43,127 nt of DNA from Candidatus Hydrogenedentota bacterium (GCA_020848835.1 JADLHJ010000115.1:1-43127); one strand, 5' to 3'; counted from the stretch's first letter, positions 6,290-13,400 are shown. Notes: generated by a model not told the origin, from the sequence alone. Translations and numbers: made by a program.

Positions 6290-6538
6290 TTATGCGCGGG
6301 TGATTCGTTGGAGTTTGATTGCGCGGATGGCGTGGAATCTGGATACGCGGCGGAGGTCGCGGGCGCGTTGGCGGGCGCGCTTGCGTGTTGTGGCGGTCCA
6401 AGTGAGGCCGTCGTTTTCGCGTTGACCGTTGGGATTGACGGGGTAGGTTTCCCATTCGTCGAAGCGGTTTTGCTTTACTTCGATTGCCCAATAGGCTTTT
6501 TCGCGTTCGAGTTTGGGGGATTGTTTTGGGTGGCGCAT
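6290..6538 (-). CDS. Small basic protein, unknown
   Basis: 82 residues (MRHPKQSPKLEREKAYWAIEV...). The N-terminal part could be beta-rich (WETYPVNPNGQRENDGLTW). The C-terminus is very basic (RKRARQRARDLRRVSR), suggesting nucleic-acid contact. GGAAAG precedes the ATG at 6538. It sits between the excisionase-like gene and another small gene, with two-base gaps. Confidence 0.6.
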   Translation of the reverse strand: MRHPKQSPKLEREKAYWAIEVKQNRFDEWETYPVNPNGQRENDGLTWTATTRKRARQRARDLRRVSRFHAIRAIKLQRITRA

Positions 6539-6540
6539 GG

Positions 6541-6786
6541 TTACTTTCCTTCGGGGGTTATGTCGAAGATGGGATCGGTGTGGGTTGTGGGTGTGTTGTG
6601 CATTTCGTGGTAGATGGCGCGGGCGCGTGGAGTTGGGTATGCGGCGGATGCGGCGGGGGTTAGCCACATGATGTGTGTTTTGATTGGCTTGCTGGCTGTG
6701 GTGACGTAAACCTTTTTCCAGCCTTCGGCGATCATGAGGCTGAGGTCGGCTACGACTTGGGCATTTGTGATGGTGTTGGTTGACAT
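6541..6786 (-). CDS. Small protein, unknown
   Basis: 81 residues from the ATG at 6786, with AGGAGC upstream. Its stop lies 2 bases before the next start, as expected for an operon. The N-terminus is helical and Leu-rich (ADLSLMIAEGWKKVYVTT). No family recognised. Confidence 0.6.
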   Translation of the reverse strand: MSTNTITNAQVVADLSLMIAEGWKKVYVTTASKPIKTHIMWLTPAASAAYPTPRARAIYHEMHNTPTTHTDPIFDITPEGK

Positions 6787-6794
6787 GGTGGCTC

Positions 6795-6986
6795 CTAGAA
6801 CATTTCGGTTTGGTGGTCGTGGCAGTCTTCGCAGTAGTGCTTGTATTCGTCGTCGTCTTTGATGATTCGCCAGCCGATCGATTTGATCGTGTCGAGGACT
6901 TCGTCAAAGTCGTCGGTGTCGTAGTCTTCGATGCGGCCGCAGGTGTCGCATTCAACGTCGTAACCGCAGTTGTGTCGGGTGATCAT
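6795..6986 (-). CDS. Small zinc-ribbon-like acidic protein
   Basis: 63 residues with two cysteine pairs, CDTC near the N-terminus and CEDC near the C-terminus (plus His), separated by an acidic helix (DYDTDDFDEVLDTIKSIGWR). This resembles the mini zinc-binding proteins common in phage early regions. AGGAGC precedes the ATG at 6986. It lies directly downstream of the helicase gene. Confidence 0.65.
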   Translation of the reverse strand: MITRHNCGYDVECDTCGRIEDYDTDDFDEVLDTIKSIGWRIIKDDDEYKHYCEDCHDHQTEMF

Positions 6987-6995
6987 GTGCAGCTC

Positions 6996-8486
6996 CTAGA
7001 AGGGTGGCTCTTCGAGCGTGTTTAGGGCGTCTTTGTGGGCTTGTTGGGGGTCTATTTCTTCCTTCGTTTCTTCGCCGGGTTGGCGCTCGAAGGAGAGGGC
7101 TTGCTGGTCGTTTGTGAATGCGTCGTTTCGGGTTTGGCCGGGGGAGAGGATGAGGTATTGGGGCTTGTACCACATGAGGCGCATTTTTTGGGGGCGGAAG
7201 TCGCGGTTTTTTGCGATGTCTACGTGTAACTCTGTTACAGGTTTGAAGGTGTTGCCTTCTTCGCCGCGGCTTGCATCGAAGAGGAGAAAAATAATGTCGG
7301 AGTCGTTTTCGATGCGGCCGGTTTCTTTTAAGAGGGAAAGGTTTGGGCCTTTCTTGGGGTCTATTTGTTCTTTGCGGAATTGGCTGAGGATGAATATGGG
7401 GGCTTGAATGTATCGCTTGATTTCAGCGAGTTCGTCGAGGATGTAATCAAAGCGGTCGCGGCCGAGTAAGCGTTGGTCCCGGACGCGGATGAGCTGGAAG
7501 TAGTCGAAGGCTACGCAGGAGGTGTCGGGGTGTTTTTGGAAGTGGGCCTTTATCTTGAAGCGTAGGTCTTCGATGTAGGGGGTGCCGTGTTCGATGTATA
7601 GGGGGAGCTGGCGGACGCGGCCGAGTGCTTTTGTGAGGATGATGTCGCGTGTGCGGGTGTCGCGTGAATCGAATGAGTCCATGAATTCGGCGTTTGGCGC
7701 GAGAATCTTGTGCATGCGGCGGAGGACCCGAGGGGAGTCTTCTTCGATGGAGCATAGGAGTCCTGGGCCGTGGGTGAGGCCGATGTTTACGAGGATGTTG
7801 TGCAGGAAGGTGGATTTGCCGTCGCTCGATCGTGCGCCGATGGTGATGGTCATGTCTTTTTGGAAGCCTTGGGGGATCCAGCGGTCCACGGAGCCGATGC
7901 CGGTGCGGAGGCCGATGGGGGCTTTGCCGTTCAGCTCGTCTTGAAACATTTTTTCGTAGGTTGGGAAGAGTTCGGCGGCGGAGCGGATGGCTTTTGTGCG
8001 GTTGCGGTATGTGATGTTGTCGAGTGCGTATTGGAGGTCGCCGAGGATTTCGCGGGCTGAGGTGCCTTGGTTGTCGTAGGAGAGTGCGCGGTCTACGGCG
8101 ACTTGGGATTGCATGATGATGCGGCGGAGGTCTGCGCGGTCGCGGACGATGTGGGCGTAGTGTTCGGCGTTGGCGGATGTGGGGACTGCGCCGGCGAGGT
8201 CTGCGATGTATGAGGGTCCGCCTACGTCGTTTATTTTTTCTTTTGCGGTGAGCCTGCCGAGGAGTGTGACGGCGTCGATGGGTGTGTCGGCGTCGTTCAG
8301 CTCGGTCATGGCGAGGAAAATTTCTTGGTGCGCGGGGATGTGGAAATCGTAGGGCTGTAGCTCGGTGCGTAGACCGGGCAGGACGTTTGGATTGAGGAGG
8401 CAGGACCCTAGCACGGCTCGCTCCGCTTCGGCGTCTTGTGGCAGTTGTTTGTCGATTTGGTTTTCATGGCGCTTTTGCGTGGCCAT
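6996..8486 (-). CDS. dnaB: Replicative DNA helicase, DnaB family
   Basis: 496 residues, usual for DnaB. The N-terminal domain (residues 15-115) begins LPQDAEAERAVLGSCLL and continues FHIPAHQEIFLAM. The RecA-like domain follows, with Walker A ARSSDGKST (218-226), the catalytic Glu region SIEED (around 246-250), Walker B VAFDYFQLI (Asp328) and the QFRKEQ...LLKETGRIENDSD motif. It unwinds the phage fork with host primase and polymerase. No phage polymerase or primase is visible. The ATG at 8486 follows a GGGGGAAA stretch. It is read leftward from the repressor operon. Confidence 0.95.
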   Translation of the reverse strand: MATQKRHENQIDKQLPQDAEAERAVLGSCLLNPNVLPGLRTELQPYDFHIPAHQEIFLAMTELNDADTPIDAVTLLGRLTAKEKINDVGGPSYIADLAGAVPTSANAEHYAHIVRDRADLRRIIMQSQVAVDRALSYDNQGTSAREILGDLQYALDNITYRNRTKAIRSAAELFPTYEKMFQDELNGKAPIGLRTGIGSVDRWIPQGFQKDMTITIGARSSDGKSTFLHNILVNIGLTHGPGLLCSIEEDSPRVLRRMHKILAPNAEFMDSFDSRDTRTRDIILTKALGRVRQLPLYIEHGTPYIEDLRFKIKAHFQKHPDTSCVAFDYFQLIRVRDQRLLGRDRFDYILDELAEIKRYIQAPIFILSQFRKEQIDPKKGPNLSLLKETGRIENDSDIIFLLFDASRGEEGNTFKPVTELHVDIAKNRDFRPQKMRLMWYKPQYLILSPGQTRNDAFTNDQQALSFERQPGEETKEEIDPQQAHKDALNTLEEPPF

Positions 8487-8519
8487 TGGCTATGTGTTTC
8501 CCCCGGTGCGCTTGGCCTG

Positions 8520-8882
8520 TTATTTGGTTGGCGTTGCGGCGGGGGTGTTGGTTTTATGGGGCCCGGCGGGGGGAGGGGTGCCACCCGCCGGGGTATCGCC
8601 GCCGTGGGACTTTGGAGAGATTTCGGCGGCGAGTTGAGGGTTGAGTTGTTTGCGGAGGTTGATGGATTCGGGATTTATGTGGAGGACTTGGGCGATGCGT
8701 TCTGCGCGGTCGCGGCCGAGGGATGCGTTGCCGTTTTCGATTTGGGAGAGGTCGCCCTGGTTGATGTTTGCGGCTTTGGCGAGTTGTTCTTGTGTCATGC
8801 CTTTTGTGAGGCGTGCGTTGCGGATTCTTTCGCCTATTTGCTTGCGCAGGGTGTGAATTGTGTTGTCGGAAATTTCTGGCAT
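8520..8882 (-). CDS. XRE-family repressor (cI-like)
   Basis: 120 residues. The HTH_3 domain is at about 10-70 (IGERIRNARLTKGMTQEQLAKAANINQGDLSQIENGNASLGRDRAERIAQVL), followed by a Pro/Gly/Thr-rich tail without a recognisable peptidase domain. The ATG at 8882 is favoured over one at 8921, because the latter lies within the operator. GGAGG sits about 10 bases upstream. It is transcribed leftward from a promoter whose spacer is the palindromic operator at 8917-8934, so autoregulation is likely. Confidence 0.85.
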   Translation of the reverse strand: MPEISDNTIHTLRKQIGERIRNARLTKGMTQEQLAKAANINQGDLSQIENGNASLGRDRAERIAQVLHINPESINLRKQLNPQLAAEISPKSHGGDTPAGGTPPPAGPHKTNTPAATPTK

Positions 8883-8911
8883 TGCCTGTTGGCCTCCACT
8901 TACTGCGCTAT

Positions 8912-8940
8912 GTTGTAACACAATATATTGTGTTTGTCAA
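8912..8940 (-). promoter_or_regulatory. Leftward promoter with embedded palindromic operator
   Basis: On the minus strand, TTGACA (8940-8935), a 17-base spacer and TACAAC (8917-8912). The perfect 18-bp palindrome AACACAATATATTGTGTT (8917-8934) fills the spacer. A 24-bp stretch covering half of the palindrome and the -35 recurs exactly at 14069-14092. Autorepression by one of the two adjacent XRE proteins is the natural reading. Confidence 0.75.
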
Positions 8941-9045
8941 TACCACAAGTGGGAGTGTGCTTATTTTGGTAAGTATATACGTAACTTGTTTGGTTTCAAG
9001 TATTTGTATTGCGTAAATCGCTATTCATGTGCTACGTTGCAGGGT

Positions 9046-9522
9046 ATGAGCGTTGATGATTTGGAAGCGGAATATGACCGGACGCGGATGACTTTTCGGA
9101 CCGTGCGGGAACTGGTGGGGCTGAGCCAGTTGCAGGCGGCGTCTGCAATGGGCGTGAGCGTTGGCACGATTCAGAATTTTGAGGGGCGGAAGGTCACGCC
9201 GCATACGGAAACGATTGCGCGTTTTCAGGATCAGGTGCGGAAGTGGGAGGCGAAGGTTGGGCGGGCCAAACTGGAATCGAAGGCGCGGGAAAGGGGCACG
9301 GTGTACGTGCCTACCGTGCTACTTTTGCGGGCGGATTATGAGTGTCCGCATTGTCATGAGCTGACGCCTGGGCCTTCGGAGGCTGGCGGTAAGCAGGCGC
9401 TTTGGTGCGTCTGGTGCGGGAAGGGCTTGGGTATCGTGTGTCCGGTGTGCAAGACGATCGAGACCAGGCTGGACAAGAAGTTTTGCGGGGAGTGTGGGAG
9501 TAAGTTACGGCCGGAGGGTTAG
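9046..9522 (+). CDS. XRE HTH regulator with paired zinc ribbons
   Basis: 158 residues. The N-terminal HTH (around 20-65) reads FRTVRELVGLSQLQAASAMGVSVGTIQNFEGRK. The C-terminal half has four CxxC pairs (CPHC, CVWC, CPVC, CGEC), i.e. two zinc ribbons. It is divergent from the repressor and probably its antagonist or partner in the lysogeny switch. The frame is open back to 8860, but that part overlaps the operator. The ATG at 9046 (weak CAGGG) is chosen because the protein-like sequence starts there. Confidence 0.75.
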   Translation: MSVDDLEAEYDRTRMTFRTVRELVGLSQLQAASAMGVSVGTIQNFEGRKVTPHTETIARFQDQVRKWEAKVGRAKLESKARERGTVYVPTVLLLRADYECPHCHELTPGPSEAGGKQALWCVWCGKGLGIVCPVCKTIETRLDKKFCGECGSKLRPEG

Positions 9523-9525
9523 GCG

Positions 9526-9915
9526 ATGGGATTCTGGAAGGGTTTTGTTGCGGGCGGGCTGGCGGTTGCGCTGGGGTTCGGCGCAGGATTTTTTTCTCGC
9601 GTTTCTGCGGATAGTGACGTCTTGGTGGCGCGAGAACTGCGCATTGTGGACCCGGCCGGGAAAGTTGTCGGCAAGATTGGGTGGGATGAGGATGATGGGG
9701 TTCGGATGCAGCTTGGCCAGGCGCAGGATGGGCTATTGTCGTTTGGCGTGGGGGCTTTTGGTCCGATGCTGAAGGTGCAACGCGGGGAGCTTGCCGCGTT
9801 GGTGGATGTGAATGAGCGTGAGGGTTCATTCACTGTGATGAACCCGAAGTTTTCGCGGTCGTTTGGGATGGGGCCGCGTGGTGGCGAGGCGCAGTGGAAG
9901 GAAAAAGCGAAGTAG
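9526..9915 (+). CDS. Membrane-anchored protein with solenoid-like domain
   Basis: 129 residues. Residues 6-27 are a hydrophobic anchor or signal (GFVAGGLAVALGFGAGFFS). The rest (ARELRIVDPAGKVVGKIGWDEDDGVRMQLGQ...) has the repeating 'xLxIVDxxGKVxxKIG' pattern of beta-solenoid-like proteins found in some environmental bacteria. It begins 4 bases after the regulator and is transcribed away from the repressor. A lysogenic-conversion or exclusion role is speculation. Confidence 0.65.
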   Translation: MGFWKGFVAGGLAVALGFGAGFFSRVSADSDVLVARELRIVDPAGKVVGKIGWDEDDGVRMQLGQAQDGLLSFGVGAFGPMLKVQRGELAALVDVNEREGSFTVMNPKFSRSFGMGPRGGEAQWKEKAK

Positions 9916-9917
9916 CG

Positions 9918-10139
9918 TTACCCTGTCTTGGCGCGTTTGCGTTTTGGGTGTTGCTCCGCGTGGAACTTGAGGGCTTCGCGGATGCCGGCGGAGATGGAAC
10001 CTTGCTCCACGTCGAGGGATTGGGCGTAGTCCCACCATTCGCCGGGGAGGGTTACGCTGTGCTTTCTGGATGGCTCTTCGCCGATTCGGGGGCGTCCGGC
10101 ACCCTGTCTTTTGCCGCCGTGTGATTTTGTTTTTGGCAT
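9918..10139 (-). CDS. Small basic DNA-binding-like protein
   Basis: 73 residues. The N-terminus GGKRQGAGRPRIGEEPSRKH is the common leader of phage and plasmid ribbon-helix-helix or HTH proteins (GGxRxGAGRP). VTLPGEWWDYAQSLDVEQGSISAGIREAL could be a strand plus two helices as in RHH repressors. AGGACC precedes the ATG at 10139. It converges with 9526-9915, only 2 bases apart. Confidence 0.65.
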   Translation of the reverse strand: MPKTKSHGGKRQGAGRPRIGEEPSRKHSVTLPGEWWDYAQSLDVEQGSISAGIREALKFHAEQHPKRKRAKTG

Positions 10140-10221
10140 GGTGTGGTCCTTTTCCCTTGATATTATCGCCTTGTTTCAGGTATAGTCAAGGTGCAATCGG
10201 AAACGGTTGCCCTAGTTGTTT

Positions 10222-10253
10222 GCCCGCGGTTGCTTTGGTCGGCAACCGCGGGC
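10222..10253. terminator. 12-bp stem hairpin
   Basis: GCCCGCGGTTGC (10222-10233) and GCAACCGCGGGC (10242-10253) form a perfect stem with an 8-base loop, followed on + by GTCTTGTTT. It lies in the gap between leftward genes 10281-10544 and 9918-10139, beside an ACTAGG motif. Similar hairpin plus AACAACTAGG leaders occur at 11074 and 11785. Confidence 0.45.
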
Positions 10254-10280
10254 GTCTTGTTTGAGTGGGTGCGAACCTGT

Positions 10281-10544
10281 CTAGGCGGTGCGCGCTTGGT
10301 CGTAGGCTTCTTCAAGTTCCCATACTTCGCCTTGCCATTCGCAATCGTCTGCGCCGCATCGGGCGTGTGAATGCTTGTCCCATTCGTGATCTGAATCGGC
10401 ATCGGTGTAGGTTTGCATATCGTCGGTCGAGTTATACAGGTTTGCCATTACGCAAACCTCAACGCGGAATGATTCTTCGTTGCCGCATTTGGGGCAGCGG
10501 ACGTGGAACGTGCGATCTTGTAGAGCTTCGGTTGTAGTGGACAT
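10281..10544 (-). CDS. Zinc-ribbon protein, unknown
   Basis: 87 residues with CPKC (around 17-20) and CGADDC (around 63-68), a probable split zinc ribbon: FHVRCPKCGNEESFRVEV and then ARCGADDCEWQGEVW. It has an acidic C-terminus. AAAGGAAT precedes the ATG at 10544. A different frame (10163-10402) is a shadow. Confidence 0.7.
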   Translation of the reverse strand: MSTTTEALQDRTFHVRCPKCGNEESFRVEVCVMANLYNSTDDMQTYTDADSDHEWDKHSHARCGADDCEWQGEVWELEEAYDQARTA

Positions 10545-10555
10545 GTTCGATTCCT

Positions 10556-10801
10556 TTATACCGCTTTTGCGCGGCGGATGTTTTGGGCGTTGCAGTAGGC
10601 ACTATCGAATGCCGCTTGAAACGTCGAGAGCGGTTCAGATTTTGCTTCAATCGTGCCGTTGGTGCGGTCTACAAGGTATAGCGTGATGATCCATGCGGGA
10701 TTGTTGCCGCCGGTAAAAAATGTGCCCATTGCGTAGGCTGAAACGTCTTCCATGCGGTTGTCGATCTGTTTGTTGAATAGGTCGTTTCGTGCGTTGCTCA
10801 T
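10556..10801 (-). CDS. Small phage protein, unknown
   Basis: 81 residues from the ATG at 10801, which overlaps the preceding stop (ATGA), so it is translationally coupled. GGGAGAT lies upstream within the preceding gene. The sequence (AWIITLYLVDRTNGTIEAKSEPLSTFQAAFDSAYCNA) suggests a small alpha/beta fold. No family recognised. Confidence 0.6.
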   Translation of the reverse strand: MSNARNDLFNKQIDNRMEDVSAYAMGTFFTGGNNPAWIITLYLVDRTNGTIEAKSEPLSTFQAAFDSAYCNAQNIRRAKAV

Positions 10802-11004
10802 TCGACTATCTCCCGCGCGATTGCATCGCAGTGGCAACCGAGTCCGCAAGGCGCGCTTTCGACTTGATAGCGTTTACCAGTGGACCGGTCTGTTACTTTT
10901 GCCGTCCAGCCTTGCCCGCGTTTTATTTTTGCGAGGTCTTCGGGGCTGAGGCTCATTGTTACGCGAGTATCTTCCGATTCGCCGAGTCTTGGTGTGAAAA
11001 TCAT
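10798..11004 (-). CDS. Small phage protein, unknown
   Basis: 68 residues with a central basic beta-like stretch (WTAKVTDRSTGKRYQVESA) and a C-terminal CGLGCHC cluster. The ATG at 11004 overlaps the stop of a 15-codon upstream reading frame (ATGA), and its own stop overlaps the next start. This gives a run of coupled mini-genes. AAAGGAAC precedes the start. Confidence 0.6.
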   Translation of the reverse strand: MIFTPRLGESEDTRVTMSLSPEDLAKIKRGQGWTAKVTDRSTGKRYQVESAPCGLGCHCDAIAREIVE

Positions 11005-11048
11005 AGTCTGTTCCTTTGTTGTTGTTGTGCTTTTCCGTAGTATTTCAT
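11001..11048 (-). CDS. Possible 15-residue leader peptide
   Basis: ATG at 11048 preceded by AGGA, encoding MKYYGKAQQQQRNRL and then TGA overlapping the next start. Four consecutive Gln codons (CAA) are notable. It could be a translational-coupling leader for the following gene, or it may arise by chance. Confidence 0.35.
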   Translation of the reverse strand: MKYYGKAQQQQRNRL

Positions 11049-11073
11049 GGTCTATTTCCTAGTTGTTGCGCGC

Positions 11074-11102
11074 CACGGCGCGGGCAACACGCCCGCGCCG
11101 TG
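11074..11102. terminator. 12-bp stem hairpin upstream of the leader peptide
   Basis: CACGGCGCGGGC (11074-11085), loop AACAC, GCCCGCGCCGTG (11091-11102). It separates the AAA+ gene from the mini-gene cluster and is followed (leftward) by CAACAACTAGGA. No U-tract is seen, so it may be a processing or attenuation hairpin rather than a terminator. Confidence 0.4.
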
Positions 11103-11116
11103 TGGTCTGCGCGTTG

Positions 11117-11758
11117 TTATTGGAGCATGCGCCCGGATTCGATTGCTTGAAGCATGGCGCGGAAATTGAGCTTGCACTCATAGGCGAGCTTTACATACTT
11201 TTCGAGCGGTTGCCCGTCTAATCCTTCGCCGCGCGCAATGTCTAGCGCGCGTTGTGCGAACGCTTCGGCAAGGCCACGGCGCGCCAAGTGAATCGGCAGG
11301 CAACGCGACATTAAAGGCCCGGAGTCTTCGCAACCGTCGAAGGTTTCTTGCCCTTCCACGGTTGTTGTGAAAATCCACGTTACGTGTGAAGGAATGCGGT
11401 CAAGTGTGACAAGCAATTGGCGGACGGTTGCAGTGCGCAGACCGTGCGATTCGTTCACAAGAAACACGCGCCCGCCTTTGCCAAACGCGCCGTATTGTGA
11501 TTCGTATTCAAGGTCTAGCACGCGCGTAGGGGTTAGCGTTTCCGCGTCAATCTCTTGGATGTATTCGGCATCGGCAACAATGTCAGCGACTATGCGCGCA
11601 AGCGTTGTTTTGCCCGTTCCAGACAATCCCGTGATCCACACGGCGCGCCCGCCGAATCCCGTGCGGGATTGAATGGCGCGTAGTTGTTTAATTGCCTTGT
11701 CTTGCCCGACAAGGGAATCGAAGTCTAGAGGGCGGTAGATGTGGTGCAGTGGTTTCAT
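11117..11758 (-). CDS. Clamp-loader-like AAA+ ATPase
   Basis: 213 residues. YRPLDFDSLVGQDKAIKQL matches the N-terminus of DnaX/RFC-type ATPases. Walker A is GLSGTGKTT (residues 44-52), the Walker B region VFLVNESHG (98-106) has Asn in place of the first Asp, and sensor-1-like WIFTTT follows. A C-terminal lid-like helix ends FRAMLQAIESGRMLQ. It is about half the length of DnaX and lacks the collar domain. It probably serves phage replication next to DnaB. AGGAG precedes the ATG at 11758. It is driven by the consensus promoter at 11811-11839. Confidence 0.8.
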   Translation of the reverse strand: MKPLHHIYRPLDFDSLVGQDKAIKQLRAIQSRTGFGGRAVWITGLSGTGKTTLARIVADIVADAEYIQEIDAETLTPTRVLDLEYESQYGAFGKGGRVFLVNESHGLRTATVRQLLVTLDRIPSHVTWIFTTTVEGQETFDGCEDSGPLMSRCLPIHLARRGLAEAFAQRALDIARGEGLDGQPLEKYVKLAYECKLNFRAMLQAIESGRMLQ

Positions 11759-11784
11759 GGTAAGCACTCCTAGTTGTTTGTTGT

Positions 11785-11798
11785 CACGGTTGCCCGTG
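11785..11798 (-). promoter_or_regulatory. Leader hairpin with GNRA-type loop
   Basis: In the leftward leader, CACGG-GCAA-CCGTG forms a short stem closed by a GCAA tetraloop. It lies between the promoter and AACAACTAGGAG before the AAA+ gene. Confidence 0.4.
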
Positions 11799-11810
11799 TG
11801 GTCTAACTTG

Positions 11811-11839
11811 ATTATAGGCGAAACATTCAAGAATGTCAA
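11811..11839 (-). promoter_or_regulatory. Consensus sigma-70 promoter for the AAA+ operon
   Basis: On the minus strand, TTGACA (11839-11834), a 17-base spacer and TATAAT (11816-11811): both boxes perfect with ideal spacing. Transcription would start about 45 bases before the ATG at 11758. Confidence 0.85.
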
Positions 11840-12711
11840 GGGCAATGTTTGCGGGCGCGGGCGTGGGGTTTCGCGCGCATGAAAAATTAAGGGGTAACAG
11901 TGGAGCAATAGCGTAGGAACAAGGGGCGCAGTGTGCGGATACCCTCGGCATTCAAGCGTAGCAAGTGAGTAGGAAAAGATTGGGAATAGGCTAGAAACGG
12001 TCCCGGAGTAAGGGGAGAAGACTGGCGGGCGGGCGGGACGGGACGGGCGCGGCGCGTGTTGCGCGGGCGTTCATTCGTGCGGCGCGGGCGGGCGCGGCGG
12101 GCGCATGCGGGGGGCAATGGAACGCGAACACCCCCCCACCACACCGGAATCGCGGTGCCGGGGTGGGAAGTTACCTCGGTTTCTGGATACCGCGCAAAAA
12201 GTTGCGGGACATGCGGGCTTGATACAGTCGCTTGGAATCACGGCGGGGGCGTCCCGTATCGGTCACTGTATTAGATAGCAGCGTCATGTTTTCATAGGGC
12301 GGTATTGGGCCGCGCGGCGCAGACACCCGCAAACAATTTTTGCGCGCGAACCCCGGCGCAGGCGGCGGCGCGGCGCTCGGGGTCGGAAGTGGCCGGCGCG
12401 CGGGCCCAACGCGCGCAAAAAAAAATTTCGCGATCGAACCCCTACCACGTGGCGCGGCGGCGCAAACGAACCGGCCAGGCGCAGCAGTTGCTGTTCGCGC
12501 GCGCGGGGCGGGCCTTACAAGGATGTAGGCATGATTCTTGCGTCTTAAGAGAATACTTAAAGTAATTATGTAATTAACCAAGAACTACTTTAGGGAAGTC
12601 TTAGACCAAGGACTTCGAATTGCTCTTAGACGTTACCTGGACTGGGAATACTTATTCAGGGGTACAAGAGCCTTGGGAGGCTAATTGCTTTAGGATAGTC
12701 ACGTGATCACC

Positions 12712-12738
12712 CACCCTTGCGCCTTCAAAGCGCAAAGG
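12712..12738. terminator. Strong hairpin
   Basis: CCCACCCTTGCGC pairs with GCGCAAAGGGTGGG (one bulged A) around a short CTTCAAA loop. A T-rich run (TTTTTTTTCTTTT) starts about 30 bases downstream on the + strand. It may separate the region to the left from the methyltransferase-like gene. Confidence 0.4.
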
Positions 12739-12787
12739 GTGGGGTATTGGGTGAGGACATAGGCTTTTTTTTCTTTTCTCAAAATGC

Positions 12788-12849
12788 AATTCACATACCC
12801 AAAGCGATGTGAATTTGTGTTGACATTTGCGTCTAGGCGGATGTATCTT
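12788..12849 (+). promoter_or_regulatory. Promoter with upstream palindrome for the methyltransferase-like gene
   Basis: AATTCACAT (12788-12796) and ATGTGAATT (12807-12815) form a 9-bp inverted repeat just upstream of TTGACA (12820-12825), an 18-base spacer and TATCTT (12844-12849). The ATG at 12857 is only 7 bases after the -10 box, so the mRNA would be leaderless or nearly so. The palindrome is an attractive operator. Confidence 0.6.
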
Positions 12850-12856
12850 GTGCCGC

Positions 12857-13381
12857 ATGGCAGGAGATACCCCGTATGCAGTGTGCCTCGGTTCGACAGC
12901 TGGAAGCGCCGCGCTTGCCGCGCAATTGCTCGGGTGGCGCGTCGTCGCGTGCGTCGAGGATGACGACGAAAGCGCAGCGTGCGTCGAGCGGCGTGTCTGC
13001 GATGGGTGTCTCGAAGATGCGTGCGTGTTTCGTGGTTCTGTTGGGGAGTTTGTTCGAGGGGGATTCGCTGGCGAGCTTCGCCGCGTGGGTGAAAGCGTTG
13101 CCGTTATCGCGTGCGGCCTGGACGATGATTCGCTGGCGGAGCGCGGAGCCGACTTGTTCGCATGCATTCGCGCGCTGGAACCCGGAATCGTCGTGTTGGG
13201 AGGCGACGAAGAAGGCCGATGGGGACGGGACTGCGCCGGATTTCTGGCCGGTATCGGGTTCGATGCGGAATGGGATTGCGTACCGGCGGCGGCCTGTGGC
13301 TCCCCACAAACGGGGTTACGGGCATGGCTTGTTGCTGTCCGGCACGCTGATGCGGATACTCGGCCAGGATTGGCCGCGTAG
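12857..13381 (+). CDS. Degenerate C5-cytosine methyltransferase, N-terminal part
   Basis: 174 residues. The order of segments follows Dcm-type enzymes: a loop-like N-terminus (VCLGSTAGSAALAAQLLGW) in place of FxGxGG, VVACVEDDDESAACVER as motif II, and DAEWDCVPAAACGSPQTGLRAWLVA matching the usual target-domain approach (DAEWxCIPAxxxGAPHRRxRVxIVA). The PCQ catalytic loop and ENV motif are absent (VIACGLDDDS and VVLGGDEEG instead), and the intervening segment is shortened. A functional methylase is unlikely. It may be a relic or a repurposed DNA/AdoMet-binding protein. Expression appears leaderless. Confidence 0.6.
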   Translation: MAGDTPYAVCLGSTAGSAALAAQLLGWRVVACVEDDDESAACVERRVCDGCLEDACVFRGSVGEFVRGGFAGELRRVGESVAVIACGLDDDSLAERGADLFACIRALEPGIVVLGGDEEGRWGRDCAGFLAGIGFDAEWDCVPAAACGSPQTGLRAWLVAVRHADADTRPGLAA

Positions 13382-13400
13382 GGAGTGGGTGAGAGCCGGC

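Larger units (their letters stand above)
11840..12856. other. Gene-free region, possible replication origin or regulatory block
   Basis: No reading frame here looks protein-like. From about 12,000 to 12,520 the DNA is extremely GC-rich (GGGCGGGCGGG, GCGCGGGCGG words). At 12,530-12,660 it turns AT-rich, with GTAATTA direct repeats, two TCTTAGAC words and an AAGTC/GACTT inverted repeat. Inverted arms TACAGT/ACTGTA lie near 12,223-12,272. A GC-rich to AT-rich switch flanked by replication genes is compatible with an origin, but no classical DnaA-box cluster was recognised. Confidence 0.35.

Noticed and set aside
8860..9045. N-terminal extension of the XRE/zinc-ribbon protein
   Set aside because: The 62-codon extension overlaps the operator-promoter, is Cys/Tyr-rich and unlike the rest of the protein. 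The ATG at 9046 is preferred.
10163..10402. 79-codon leftward frame
   Set aside because: Overlaps the zinc-ribbon gene 10281-10544 in another frame. No ribosome-binding site, low-complexity translation.
11887..12144. 85-codon leftward frame
   Set aside because: Arg/Pro-rich translation of GC-rich DNA, with no ribosome-binding site. It overlaps no operon structure.
12171..12581. 136-codon leftward frame in the GC-rich gene-free block
   Set aside because: Its Ala/Arg/Pro-rich sequence follows from the base composition. It has no ribosome-binding site and no recognisable fold.
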